A program made the position numbers and the translations under genes. Below are positions 42,485-51,878 of a stretch of DNA of 64,000 bases, piece by piece (positions within the stretch are counted from its first letter, which is position 1; each line of letters opens with the position of its first letter). The notes under the pieces are model-generated. The model saw nothing but the letters and a program-made list of their open reading frames with translations, had not been told where the DNA came from and ran no database searches. The stretch is from Acidobacteriota bacterium (lineage in GTDB: Bacteria; Acidobacteriota; Blastocatellia; Pyrinomonadales; Pyrinomonadaceae): the NCBI GenBank assembly GCA_003697135.1, contig RFGC01000035.1, positions 434,001 through 498,000 of the forward strand, read 5' to 3'.

Positions 42485-43891
42485 TTATTGCTGACTTGAA
42501 AACTCGTTTTTCAAGGCTCTTTTTATAATGCGTCTAAAACGAGGTGGCGAAAATCTCTCGTATGAAACCAAAACGCCGTTGACAAAAACTGTAGGCGTTG
42601 CCACAACACCGTGCGACATGCCTTCTTCAATATCACGCTTTATTTTCTCTTTCGTCATTGAGCTTTTCATGTCTGAGTCAAACTTTCTCAAGTCTAAACC
42701 AAGCTGAGATGCGTATTTTCTCAAAGAGATAACATCGAGAGCTTGCTGATTGTTGTATAAAATCTCGACATACTCAAAAAACTTGCCTTGAAGATATGCC
42801 GCATGAGCGGCTTGTGCCGCAACAAAAGCGTCTTTGTGAATTTTCAGCGGAAAATACTTCACCACAAAACGCACTTTGTCTTCATAAGGCCTAATCGCTT
42901 CTTGTAGCATTGGATGAGTAGCGGCACATGCAGGGCATTGAAAATCCGAAAACATAATAACCGTCACTGGTGCATCAAGCCGTCCTTTTGATGGACTCCC
43001 GTCAACAGATATTCTTTGAACAAATTGCTCAAATCCTTTCCAAGAAAACCTCGCACCATACTTTTCAAAAAGCTTTTCCCGCAGATTTTCCATCAATTCA
43101 TCGCTTTCTTCACCAGAAAACTCTTTCATCTTATTGGTAACTTCTTGCGCAATAAGCTCATTTAGTGCAATTTTTCTCGCTTGTGCTTCTTCGATAATCA
43201 AATCATTGAAAACTCTTTCCTCAAGCGCATCAATGAGTTGATTAAAAGCATACAACTTTTCATTGAGAATTCTCTGATCGCTACTTTGCTTGAATTCTTG
43301 AAAAGTTATCTTCTTATTTCCAATGACGACCAAAACATCAGATGGCTTCAACTCACTCGAACGAACATCCGCCAAAATTTCGACTTTGTATTTCCTCTTA
43401 AGCCTTTCCTTGAAATCTTCTAAAAGTTTCTTTCTCTCTTCATAGGTCAGAAAAGCAACAATTTGAGACTTTACTTCTTCGAGTGACTTCCCGCCGATTG
43501 CTTCTTTATTCGCTTCATAAACTGCCCTGATCTCGGCATTGCTTGGTTTTGGTAGTTTTGTGTCAATTTCTATCTGCAATAATCTCTCAACTGTTGATTT
43601 CCGAGCCTTTGCCTCCATTTCGAGAAGGCTGTTAAAAACCATCTCATCTAGGAGACTCAACCGTAACTCATCGAGTCGTCGTGGAAGTTCTTTCCAATTT
43701 TGCTGTATTTCTGGTGAAAGGTCTTCGAGCGTGTAAGTGCGTTTGTTCGTAATAGCGAAGATTTCTGGCATCTGAGCAAATGCAGCACAACAAAATGCAA
43801 AAAGGATCGAAGTTTTCAGAACTTGTCGCACGAATCTAACCAGACTAAAAGGCCCCAAAAAGGGTTTTCCCGAATTTCTCAAGTAACTCAT
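42485..43891 (-). CDS. Exported DsbA-like thiol oxidoreductase with duplicated SurA-like N-terminal region
   Basis: 468 aa from the ATG at 43891. Signal peptide (about 15-40), then two SurA-N-like helical units: RTYTLEDL ... LDEMVFNSLLEMEAKARK and KKITFQEF ... LEERVFNDLIIEEAQARK. The C-terminal 185 residues are a DsbA/DsbG-like thioredoxin domain with active site CPAC in SDFQCPACAATHP and the cis-Pro VATPTVFVNG. The combination suggests a periplasmic chaperone and disulfide-transfer protein acting on secreted proteins. No parvulin domain is present. Upstream neighbours are unrelated, so it is probably monocistronic. Confidence 0.85.
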   Translation of the reverse strand: MSYLRNSGKPFLGPFSLVRFVRQVLKTSILFAFCCAAFAQMPEIFAITNKRTYTLEDLSPEIQQNWKELPRRLDELRLSLLDEMVFNSLLEMEAKARKSTVERLLQIEIDTKLPKPSNAEIRAVYEANKEAIGGKSLEEVKSQIVAFLTYEERKKLLEDFKERLKRKYKVEILADVRSSELKPSDVLVVIGNKKITFQEFKQSSDQRILNEKLYAFNQLIDALEERVFNDLIIEEAQARKIALNELIAQEVTNKMKEFSGEESDELMENLREKLFEKYGARFSWKGFEQFVQRISVDGSPSKGRLDAPVTVIMFSDFQCPACAATHPMLQEAIRPYEDKVRFVVKYFPLKIHKDAFVAAQAAHAAYLQGKFFEYVEILYNNQQALDVISLRKYASQLGLDLRKFDSDMKSSMTKEKIKRDIEEGMSHGVVATPTVFVNGVLVSYERFSPPRFRRIIKRALKNEFSSQQ

Positions 43892-43948
43892 ATCAAACAA
43901 TTACCGCATTTAAGAAACTAACAGGTTAGAATGCCGTCTAAAAGATTC

Positions 43949-44908
43949 TCATATCAATACTTTTTCCGTTTGAGTCAGTAGCATCTCCTTTTTTATTCTG
44001 AGAGCTTCTGCTTTTGTAGGTTCACCGAAGATTTCTGGATGAAGAATTTTTGCTAGTATCTCAGCACCTTCCACAACGCGTGGGCCTGGACGGCTAAAAT
44101 ATGAAGTGGCGTCAACAAGCCAAATAGAATCGCTCTGAATCGCCGGGATTTCCAAAAAATCTTTCGGAAAATAAGTTTTCTCAAGTTGATTGAGAATGTC
44201 AGCAATGTAGTATCCGCAAGGAATTAAAACCAGAACTGAAGGCTTTGCTTTTATGATTTCCTGGTAGGTTATCGTAGCGCTTTTTTGTCCTTTTCTTCCC
44301 AAAAGGCAGATTCCACCAGCATATTCAACCTGTTCGGGGACCCAATGCCCTGGCGAAAAGGGTGGCTCTAACCATTCCATCATGAAAACTTGCGGACGGT
44401 GCTTTACCTTGGACGTTTTCTCTTTAAGCTTCTCAAGTCTTTCTTTAAGACGATCTACTACCTTTCGAGCGCGTTCGGCTACTCCGCAAACTTCACCGAC
44501 AAAGAGAATGTTTTCAAGAATATCAGAAATCGTGTTTGGCTCAAGCGAGATAACTTTAGCATCGGCAACATACATACGCGCTGCCTGCTGAACGGTTTTG
44601 TAGCTTACGGCGCAAACTTCGCATAATTCTTGCGTGATAATCACATCAGGTTGGAGTTCCGCCAAAAGCTCTGCATTAAGATCATAAATCGAACCGTGTC
44701 CATCGAGTTGAGAGCGAACCGCATGATCAATCTCTTTGCTTGTCATTCTTTCATGCGAAATCCGGCTCTTTGTCAATTGCGGTTTTCCCACAACTTCAGG
44801 CGGAAAATCGCATTCGTGCGTGACTCCAACCAAATTCTCACCTAACCCTAAAGCACAAACTATTTCAGTTGCCGATGGTAGCAGTGATGCTATACGTAAA
44901 TTTTTCAT
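43949..44908 (-). CDS. BtuF-like cobalamin-binding / periplasmic-binding-fold protein
   Basis: 319 aa from the ATG at 44908 (GGAG 9 nt upstream). The fold is that of BtuF/FhuD binding proteins: LLPSATEIVCALGLGENLVG, VTHECDFPP and the SPGHWVPE segment seen in cobalamin-binding family members. It has no signal peptide, so it would be cytosolic unless another start is used. No BtuC/BtuD transporter genes and no cobalamin riboswitch lie nearby. Might scavenge or sense a corrinoid; the ligand is inferred from family only. Divergent from a VOC gene. Confidence 0.8.
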   Translation of the reverse strand: MKNLRIASLLPSATEIVCALGLGENLVGVTHECDFPPEVVGKPQLTKSRISHERMTSKEIDHAVRSQLDGHGSIYDLNAELLAELQPDVIITQELCEVCAVSYKTVQQAARMYVADAKVISLEPNTISDILENILFVGEVCGVAERARKVVDRLKERLEKLKEKTSKVKHRPQVFMMEWLEPPFSPGHWVPEQVEYAGGICLLGRKGQKSATITYQEIIKAKPSVLVLIPCGYYIADILNQLEKTYFPKDFLEIPAIQSDSIWLVDATSYFSRPGPRVVEGAEILAKILHPEIFGEPTKAEALRIKKEMLLTQTEKVLI

Positions 44909-44951
44909 TTTCTTACTCTCCAAAAACTTGATAAGATTTTATCAGAAAGCT

Positions 44952-45323
44952 ATGTCGGACGAAAAAAACATTAGATTCGTAGGAGTCGTAGATCATCTGG
45001 CAGTAAAGTGTTCAGATTTACAAAAAGCCGTCGAAGAATACAAAAGGCTTGGTTTCAAGGTTGAAACTCTTTATGATGACTGGGCGATGATGCGCGATCC
45101 TAAGGGATTTGGCATTGCACTTTTGCCACCGAATTCAAAGCATCCGCCTCATATCGGCTTGAGAGTCGAAACCTTTGAGGAGCTAGAAGAAGCGGCTCGC
45201 CGCGAAGGTCGTCCCATAAAACCTCATCGCGACGGCACATCTTCGTTTTATACAAAAGGCGTTGACGGACAGATAATCGAACTTGTTTACTATCCTCCAG
45301 ACTTTAAGAAAAACACAGATTAA
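44952..45323 (+). CDS. VOC-family (glyoxalase/bleomycin resistance fold) protein
   Basis: 123 aa from the ATG at 44952; a longer upstream frame is antisense to the BtuF-like gene and is rejected. It has the paired beta-alpha-beta-beta-beta units of the vicinal-oxygen-chelate fold, with DHLAVKCSD near the start (His18 as a candidate metal ligand), HIGLRVETFEEL in the middle and IIELVYYP at the end (Glu ligand). Substrate unknown. Convergent with the next gene. Confidence 0.85.
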   Translation: MSDEKNIRFVGVVDHLAVKCSDLQKAVEEYKRLGFKVETLYDDWAMMRDPKGFGIALLPPNSKHPPHIGLRVETFEELEEAARREGRPIKPHRDGTSSFYTKGVDGQIIELVYYPPDFKKNTD

Positions 45324-45372
45324 GAAACTCGTCTCAAATTTCGGCTTTTCGTTAGATGTTAAAGCGTGTTTT

Positions 45373-46926
45373 TCATCTTGAATCAACTAAACCAAGCAGA
45401 TTGGAAATTAAGCCCGATTTAGAAACATGCTCATAACGAATACCTAGATCAGAAAACAAAATCTTGCTTTTTCGATGTGAATTTTCGGATTTTGAAAAAG
45501 TGAATACAGGGATTTCTTCTGGCATTTTCACCTCCACGGCTTTTAAGTCTTCTTTCCCTGTTTTTAAGCACTCAACAACACTTTCGGGATTTCCTAAAAA
45601 CACTTTTCCTTCGAGTAACGCAACTGCTAATTCGTCCGCTCGCCAAACATCAGCGCCAAATTCCTGAGCAGGTTTCTTTGCAAAGTCTATTCCAGCAATA
45701 GACTTTTTTAATTTCTCCAAATCCTTAACCTTACCGACAATAACTGAGTTATCTTCATCAAACCTAATTACAAAAATCTCCTGCTCGACTGAATCCAGAA
45801 AATTTTCTGCATCTTTGATGCCGTAAACCTCAAAAAACAAATTAGTAATTGCCGAATACTCTAACAAACTGATGTTCCCGAAAATCGAAAGCACGAAACT
45901 CCGCCATGCAAGTCTCGGATTTTGAAAACTGTATCTAGTAAAACCTGATGCCTTCAACGGGACAAATCTTACAAGTTCAGAAACTTCACCCTTGTAAGGC
46001 TGAAAGCCTGATTTGAAAACCTCTGTCAAAGATTTTTCCACTTCCACCAAAAAAACGTCTTTGATCTGTCCTTCACTTCCGGACATTTGCCACGAGATAC
46101 TTTCAAGTGAAGAACTTATCGAATCATTGATAGTCTTAAATAAAACTTCTCTCGAATTTTTATCTTCAGAAGCAAAGCTAGCCACTGAAGCCGCTACTAG
46201 AGCTGATAGCTTGGAGATGCAATCTTTTGAGGCGTAGGCAAAAGCTAATGCATCTTTAGCTTTCTCCCTTTCCCTTTTTATTCGTTCTACAGTGATAAAC
46301 TTTTCGCCATATTTGTTCGATTTGCTTTTTCGTTCTGCTAAACCAGAAACTTCCTTCGATGAGTGATTATTCATCTTGTTTTTAGTCTGCATTGATGCAA
46401 ATTCAATCAATTCCGAATCGTTAGAAAAAAGAATTAGATTATGCAAAACCAAACAGAAAAATTTTTCCTCTCCATCCGCAGACCAAACAATTCTACCATC
46501 TTCTCTTTTACGGCTCAGATTTTCGCCGTTGAAACTACGAATTATCAAATCAAACTGATTTTCGACAAAAGAGAGATTCGATCTTTGCCAGTATTCGGTT
46601 TTCAAAATACCAAGAAACTTCGGCTTTAGACTGACTATGGCTTCATCCTGATTTTCATTGACTTCTTGAAACTCAAAATCTGTTACAGCCAAAGCCAATA
46701 GAATTCCCGAAGGAAAATCTCTCAACTGAAAATTTGAAACTCGAGGACTTTGCACTGTCGAAACTAGCTTTTTCAAGTCTTGTGTTTCAAAGTAGGCTAT
46801 TGTTTTATCCGGCAATAAATGCAAAATATCTTCGTTTTCTTCGGTTGTGTAAAAAAGGAAAAAGAGGCTTATTGAGATCAGCGCAATCGAAAGTAACAAA
46901 ACAAAAATCCTTTTCTTTTTAGTCAT
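45373..46926 (-). CDS. Membrane-anchored hypothetical protein (DUF3352-like start)
   Basis: 517 aa. Not firmly recognised. One N-terminal TM helix (about 6-27) is followed by a large extracytoplasmic region. The opening ILHLLPDKTIAYFETQDLKK recalls proteins annotated DUF3352, where LPADT-x-Y-x-x-x-D is common; the match is from memory and weak. The middle is Lys/Ser-rich (about 180-230), and no catalytic motif is visible. It is convergent with the VOC gene and divergent from an SDR gene. Codon use matches the neighbours. Confidence 0.65.
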   Translation of the reverse strand: MTKKKRIFVLLLSIALISISLFFLFYTTEENEDILHLLPDKTIAYFETQDLKKLVSTVQSPRVSNFQLRDFPSGILLALAVTDFEFQEVNENQDEAIVSLKPKFLGILKTEYWQRSNLSFVENQFDLIIRSFNGENLSRKREDGRIVWSADGEEKFFCLVLHNLILFSNDSELIEFASMQTKNKMNNHSSKEVSGLAERKSKSNKYGEKFITVERIKREREKAKDALAFAYASKDCISKLSALVAASVASFASEDKNSREVLFKTINDSISSSLESISWQMSGSEGQIKDVFLVEVEKSLTEVFKSGFQPYKGEVSELVRFVPLKASGFTRYSFQNPRLAWRSFVLSIFGNISLLEYSAITNLFFEVYGIKDAENFLDSVEQEIFVIRFDEDNSVIVGKVKDLEKLKKSIAGIDFAKKPAQEFGADVWRADELAVALLEGKVFLGNPESVVECLKTGKEDLKAVEVKMPEEIPVFTFSKSENSHRKSKILFSDLGIRYEHVSKSGLISNLLGLVDSR

Positions 46927-46974
46927 TTTTATTCGACGATTCAGGCTTTGTTGTGTTAAGATGCTTCATTCAAG

Positions 46975-47754
46975 ATGAAAGTATTCGCAGATAAAATTCT
47001 ACAAGACAAAGTTGCTTTTGTAACCGGTGGTGGAACGGGAATCACCGGCGGAATTGCCAGAGCTTTTGCCGAACATGGAGCCAAAGTAGCCATCACTTCA
47101 AGAAAAATGGAAAATCTTGAAGCGATGCGACAAGTAATAGAGTCAAAAGGTGGGGAATGTTTTGCCATTGTTTCAGATGTTCGCGATTATGAAGCTGTTT
47201 CAAACGCTATAGCCGAAACGGTCAAACGCTTTGGCAAAATTGACATTGTCGTAAACGGAGCGGCAGGCAATTTCCTTTGCAAAGCTGAAGAACTTTCGTC
47301 AAACGGTTTCGGCGTTGTCGTTGATATTGATACAAAGGGCACTTTCAATGTTTGCAGAGCCGCTTTTGAGGAACTCAAAAAATCAAAAGGGCAAATTCTA
47401 AACATATCTGCAACCCTGCATTATTTGGCGACACCGATGCAGATCCACGTTTCGGCAGCAAAAGCTGGTGTTGACGCAATCACACGAAATCTTTCGGTAG
47501 AGTGGGGCCGCTATGGCATCAGAGTAAATGGAATTGCTCCAGGTCCCATCGAAGATACAGAAGGCATGAGAAGACTTTTACCTGAAAACATGAAAGAGAA
47601 ATTAAGAGAAAGAATTCCGCTTCAAAGATTCGGCAAAATTTCTGACATAGAAAATGCCGCACTCTTTTTATGCTCAGACGCCGCAAGCTACATAAACGGC
47701 GTTACCTTAGTCGTAGATGGCGGACATTGGTTAACAGGAACGAGTTTTTTCTAG
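46975..47754 (+). CDS. Short-chain dehydrogenase, peroxisomal-type 2,4-dienoyl-CoA reductase-like
   Basis: 259 aa classical-size SDR. Cofactor loop TGGGTGITGGIA (17-28), DVRD, and NGAAGNF where NAG is usual. The active-site region reads ISATLHYLATPMQIHVSAAK: the standard YxxxK Tyr is replaced, as in DECR2-like 2,4-dienoyl-CoA reductases, which have the same HxxxAK-type pattern. Later APGPIEDTEGMRRL also matches that group. It reduces polyunsaturated fatty acyl-CoA with NADPH for beta-oxidation. Single gene. Confidence 0.88.
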   Translation: MKVFADKILQDKVAFVTGGGTGITGGIARAFAEHGAKVAITSRKMENLEAMRQVIESKGGECFAIVSDVRDYEAVSNAIAETVKRFGKIDIVVNGAAGNFLCKAEELSSNGFGVVVDIDTKGTFNVCRAAFEELKKSKGQILNISATLHYLATPMQIHVSAAKAGVDAITRNLSVEWGRYGIRVNGIAPGPIEDTEGMRRLLPENMKEKLRERIPLQRFGKISDIENAALFLCSDAASYINGVTLVVDGGHWLTGTSFF

Positions 47755-47832
47755 AAAAACTTTAGCTTTTCAAGTCATAATATAAACGCAGGGCTTCAAC
47801 AATCCATTGACTACACTTTAAGGATTTTGAAA

Positions 47833-49329
47833 ATGATTAAGATTACACCAAAATCTTTTGGAGAGTTTCTTGAAGAAGCCAAAAAAGGCAATGTCGTTCC
47901 AGTTACGCGAAAGGTTTTGGCAGACCTAAATACACCTGTTAGCGCATTCTTGCAAGTTTGTAGCAGTTCAGACAAGTTTTTTCTTTTTGAATCCATCGAA
48001 GGCGGTGAACGCTTGGCACGTTACTCATTCTTGGCCGCTAATCCTTACTTAATCGTAAAAGCAAGAGGAAGAAAAATAATCGTCGAGGAATTCGGTCAAA
48101 TTAGCACACTTGAAGACACTTTGATTTTTGATTATCTAAAAGAACATTTTGCTAAAAGAAAACTTGCAGTTCGTTCAGGACTACCCCCACTTTGTGGAGG
48201 AGCTGTCGGATTCATAGCTTATGATTTGATTAGGCTCATCGAGCCAATCCTTGACGATGGCAAGGAATACAATACAAATGATGCTGTTTGGATGTTTTTC
48301 AAAAACGTAATTGTTTTCGATCACCTCCGCCAAACGATTGAAATTGTTTCTGTTGTTTTCACCGATGAAGCCGAAGAAGACGAAAACATCTTGCGCGAAC
48401 TTTATCAAATAGCAATTGCTGAAACCGAAAGAATTGAAAAACTTCTTCTCCAACCTATTCCAATCCCCGTTAATCCCTTAATTCATAATAAAGACAAACG
48501 CATAATCTCAAACTTCACAAAGGCTGAATTCATAGAAGCTGTCAAGAAAATAAAGGAACACATTCTAGCTGGTGACGTTTATCAGGTTGTTTTATCTCAA
48601 AACTTCAAACAAGAAACCGAAGCAACACCAATCAACATCTATCGTGCTTTGAGAGTAATAAATCCTTCGCCTTATATGTTCCTTTTAAGAACAGGCGATG
48701 AAACCTTGATAGGCTCTTCACCCGAGATGCTTATTCGTGTTCGTGGGAAAGCCTTAGAGTATCGCCCAATTGCAGGAACTCGTAAAAGAGGTCAAGACGA
48801 AACCGAGGATTGGATATTAGGCGAAGACTTGCGTTCGGACGAAAAAGAAATCGCCGAACACATAATGCTAGTTGATTTGGGAAGAAACGATTTAGGAAAG
48901 GTCGCTGAATTCGGCTCTATCGAGATCGAGGAACTGATGAAGATAGAAAAATACAGCCATGTCCAACACATGGTCACGAGTTTGAAAGCAACATTGCGTT
49001 CTGATCTAGACTGCTTTGATGCATTAGTAGCTTGTTTTCCGGCAGGAACAGTCTCTGGAGCGCCGAAGGTTAGTGCTATGAAAATCATTAGCGAGCTTGA
49101 GCCTACTCCGCGCGGCGTTTATGCCGGTGCAGTCGGTTATGTTGATTATGCCGGCAACCTCGATACTTGTATTGCTATTCGCACCATTCAAATTCGCGGT
49201 AGCACCGCATCAATTCAAGCAGGGGCAGGAATTGTCGCAGATTCCGTGCCCGAAAAAGAATATGAAGAATGCCTAAACAAAGCCAAAGCTTTGATAAAAG
49301 CAATCGAGGTGGCAGAGAAAGTATTCTAA
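47833..49329 (+). CDS. trpE: Anthranilate synthase component I
   Basis: 498 aa from the ATG at 47833 (AAGGA 8 nt upstream). The N-terminal domain has the tryptophan-binding region FFLFESIEGGERLARYSF. The chorismate-binding domain contains IAGTRKRG, DLGRNDLG, HVQHMVTSL and PAGTVSGAPK. It converts chorismate plus ammonia to anthranilate. It heads a tight plus-strand cluster: trpE, ankyrin lipoprotein, trpG, trpD. No leader peptide or T-box was seen in the 78-bp upstream gap. Confidence 0.96.
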   Translation: MIKITPKSFGEFLEEAKKGNVVPVTRKVLADLNTPVSAFLQVCSSSDKFFLFESIEGGERLARYSFLAANPYLIVKARGRKIIVEEFGQISTLEDTLIFDYLKEHFAKRKLAVRSGLPPLCGGAVGFIAYDLIRLIEPILDDGKEYNTNDAVWMFFKNVIVFDHLRQTIEIVSVVFTDEAEEDENILRELYQIAIAETERIEKLLLQPIPIPVNPLIHNKDKRIISNFTKAEFIEAVKKIKEHILAGDVYQVVLSQNFKQETEATPINIYRALRVINPSPYMFLLRTGDETLIGSSPEMLIRVRGKALEYRPIAGTRKRGQDETEDWILGEDLRSDEKEIAEHIMLVDLGRNDLGKVAEFGSIEIEELMKIEKYSHVQHMVTSLKATLRSDLDCFDALVACFPAGTVSGAPKVSAMKIISELEPTPRGVYAGAVGYVDYAGNLDTCIAIRTIQIRGSTASIQAGAGIVADSVPEKEYEECLNKAKALIKAIEVAEKVF

Positions 49330-49340
49330 AAATCGAACCC

Positions 49341-50153
49341 ATGAAGAAATTATTAACTTTACTGCTGTTTTGCTTTTTGCTTATCGGTTGCGATAGCCGC
49401 GATGAAAAATCCTCGCCCGAAATGGCTAAGAATATCTTGAAAATTCGCGGCTATGCCTTCACTCAAGAAGATTTCTTCCGCGCAATTCAACAAAACGATA
49501 GAGTCGCAGTAGGCGGTTTTCTAGATGCCGGATTCGATCCAAACACAAAAAACAAGCGCGGAGAAACTGCCTTAACTTATTCCATCGCAAATGCTGAATT
49601 TGAAACAGTAAAACTCATCGCAGACCGCGCAGACATCAATCTGAAAGATGACCTAGGACAGTTCCCACTCCATCTCGCTTTATCGAAGCAGAAGGAAGAA
49701 ATTTTCAACTATCTTTTAGAAAAGGGTGCTGATGTAAACATTGGCGGAGCTAAAGGAAACCTGAAGAATCAAACGGTGCTTTATTTGGCAGTAACTCGCG
49801 GAAGAGAGGATTTGGTGGAAAAACTTTTGGAAAAAGGCGCTGATCCGAACATTGCCGATAGCGAAGGCGGACTTCCGTTAGCTGAAGCCTGTATTGGCGC
49901 TACCGTAAACCCGAATATCGTTCAGATGCTCATCAACAAAGGCGCAAACGTAAACTTAGCCGAAGCTAACGGCGTAACACCGCTGATGTATATTGCCGAA
50001 AACAACAAAGCTCCACTAGAAGTTCGCAAAGCTGTCGTGGAAATACTTCTAAAGGCTGGAGCCGACAAAAAGCTAAAAGACAAAAAAGGAAAAACTGCTT
50101 TTGATTGGGCAACTGAAAGAAAAAATACCGAAATCGCTCAAATGTTGAGGTAG
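49341..50153 (+). CDS. Ankyrin-repeat lipoprotein inside the trp cluster
   Basis: 270 aa from the ATG at 49341. Lipoprotein signal peptide MKKLLTLLLFCFLLIGCDS with lipobox LIGC. About six ankyrin repeats follow (NTKNKRGETALTYSIANAEF, LKDDLGQFPLHLALSKQKEE, NVNLAEANGVTPLMYIAENN). It is a protein-binding scaffold anchored in the envelope, with no obvious link to tryptophan synthesis. Yet it starts 12 bp after trpE and ends 6 bp before trpG, so it is co-transcribed with them. Confidence 0.9.
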   Translation: MKKLLTLLLFCFLLIGCDSRDEKSSPEMAKNILKIRGYAFTQEDFFRAIQQNDRVAVGGFLDAGFDPNTKNKRGETALTYSIANAEFETVKLIADRADINLKDDLGQFPLHLALSKQKEEIFNYLLEKGADVNIGGAKGNLKNQTVLYLAVTRGREDLVEKLLEKGADPNIADSEGGLPLAEACIGATVNPNIVQMLINKGANVNLAEANGVTPLMYIAENNKAPLEVRKAVVEILLKAGADKKLKDKKGKTAFDWATERKNTEIAQMLR

Positions 50154-50159
50154 GTAGCT

Positions 50160-50723
50160 ATGCTTCTCGTCATTGATAATTATGATTCTTTTACCTACAA
50201 CTTGGTTCAGTATCTAGGCGAACTCGGTGCAGAGATGATAGTTCGCCGCAATGACCAAATCACAATTGAGGAAATAAAAAAGATGAAACCTGATAGGATC
50301 GTCATCTCCCCAGGTCCCGGCACTCCAGACAGTGCAGGCATTACGCTAAAGGTTATCGAGAAGTTTTACAACAAAGTGCCGATACTTGGAGTTTGTCTAG
50401 GTCATCAAGCTATAGGACAGTTTTTCGGTGGGAAGGTAGTGCGCGCTCCTTTTCCTGTTCACGGGAAATATGCTGAAATATGCCACGACAATAAAACTAT
50501 TTTTGAAGGCTTGACATATCGGTTCAAAGCTGCGCGCTACCATTCCTTGATTGTAGAAAGAGAAAGTTTGCCCGATTCTTTAGAAATTTCTGCCACCACA
50601 CCAGACGGACTCATAATGGGATTGAGGCATAGAAACTACCGAGTCGAAGGCGTGCAGTTTCATCCTGAATCAATCCTTACGCCAGAAGGAAAAAAACTCT
50701 TGCAAAACTTTTTGAACTTGTAA
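50160..50723 (+). CDS. trpG: Anthranilate/aminodeoxychorismate synthase glutamine amidotransferase
   Basis: 187 aa class I amidotransferase. It begins [20 protein letters not shown]; catalytic Cys in GVCLGHQ and the His-Glu pair in VQFHPES. The oxyanion/glutamine motif is SPGPGTP. It supplies ammonia to TrpE and possibly to PabB, since no separate pabA is seen here. It lies between the ankyrin gene (6 bp) and trpD (1 bp), in one operon. Confidence 0.95.
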   Translation: MLLVIDNYDSFTYNLVQYLGELGAEMIVRRNDQITIEEIKKMKPDRIVISPGPGTPDSAGITLKVIEKFYNKVPILGVCLGHQAIGQFFGGKVVRAPFPVHGKYAEICHDNKTIFEGLTYRFKAARYHSLIVERESLPDSLEISATTPDGLIMGLRHRNYRVEGVQFHPESILTPEGKKLLQNFLNL

Positions 50724-50724
50724 T

Positions 50725-51795
50725 ATGGCTAGAAACGAATGGTTGCTGTCAACAAAGCCTATCAGTAGCCAAGCTGATACCGAATTGTATCCTTTTCTGA
50801 TCCGATTGATGCGTGGTGAAAATCTCTCTTTTCAAGAAGCGGAAGAATTTTTCTCGGCTTTGACAAGCGAAACTGCAAACCATGCACAAATTGCTGCTGC
50901 TTTAGTTGCTCTCACAATCAAGGGCGAAACGGCTGAAGAATTAGCCGGAATGGCTAAAGCGATGAGAGCGAAAGCTATAAAAATCAACACCAGCCATAAA
51001 AATTTCATAGACACAGCAGGCACAGGCTCCGGCAAGAAGAAGGTTTTCAACGTATCAACGGCATCGGCATTCGTGATTGCAGGAGCGGGTTTACCAGTAG
51101 CAAAACATGGCAACCGTGCAATCAGCAGTAAAACGGGAAGTGCCGATGTTTTGGAGGCTTTAGGTGCAAAAATAAATGTTAATCCAGAAATCGAAGAATC
51201 GTGCTTAGAAACCATCGGAATATGTTTCATGTTTGCACCTAAATTTCACCCTGCACTGGTTAAGGTTGGAGAAGTTCGCCGCAATCTTGGAATCAGAACT
51301 ACGATGAATCTTCTAGGACCGCTTTCAAACCCGGCCGCGGCGCCAAAACAAATCATAGGTGTTTGGCATCTGTCTTTGGTCGAACCAATGGCTAAAGCTT
51401 TGGCACTTCTAAACACTGAAAAAGCTTGGGTTTTTCACGGCTTAGATGGGCTAGACGAAATTACGCTCTCGGATGAAACTTTCGTAGCTGAAGTTACAAA
51501 AGACAAAGTAGCGACCTTCAAAATAGCGCCCGAAGATTTTGGCTTGAAACGCTATCCGATTGAAAATCTTCGTGTCGAATCGCCAGAAGCAAGCGCCGAA
51601 ATTATAAAAGAAATGCTGCAAGGCAAACGCCGAGATGAAGCTAGAAGCTTGGTTATAATAAATGCGGCAGCGGCACTTTTCGTTGCAGGTTTAGCCGAAA
51701 ATCTCCGTGATGCAACGCGTCTAGCAGAACAAAGCATTGATAGCGGACAGGCATTCGACAAACTTCAAAAATTCGTTGAATTAACCAACAAGTAA
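50725..51795 (+). CDS. trpD: Anthranilate phosphoribosyltransferase
   Basis: 356 aa. The phosphoribosyl-binding motif is GTGSGKKKVFNVST and a second signature is KHGNRAISSKTGSADVLEALG. A short N-terminal extension (about 15 residues) precedes the usual start. It transfers phosphoribosyl from PRPP to anthranilate. It starts 1 bp after the trpG stop. No trpC, trpF, trpB or trpA follows, so the rest of the pathway must be elsewhere. Convergent with recG. Confidence 0.95.
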   Translation: MARNEWLLSTKPISSQADTELYPFLIRLMRGENLSFQEAEEFFSALTSETANHAQIAAALVALTIKGETAEELAGMAKAMRAKAIKINTSHKNFIDTAGTGSGKKKVFNVSTASAFVIAGAGLPVAKHGNRAISSKTGSADVLEALGAKINVNPEIEESCLETIGICFMFAPKFHPALVKVGEVRRNLGIRTTMNLLGPLSNPAAAPKQIIGVWHLSLVEPMAKALALLNTEKAWVFHGLDGLDEITLSDETFVAEVTKDKVATFKIAPEDFGLKRYPIENLRVESPEASAEIIKEMLQGKRRDEARSLVIINAAAALFVAGLAENLRDATRLAEQSIDSGQAFDKLQKFVELTNK

Positions 51796-51878
51796 AGCAC
51801 ACCTAAGACGGAATTTTGTTTCGCATGTAATCTCTTGCAAAAACTTTTTAATTCTCAAGTCTCTCGACAAAACTTTTT

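Noticed and set aside
44736-44951. Extended start for the VOC protein
   Set aside because: The extension is antisense to the BtuF-like gene; the VOC domain begins at the ATG at 44952.
44909-44951. Cobalamin riboswitch for the BtuF-like gene
   Set aside because: The 43-bp gap is far too short to hold the aptamer.
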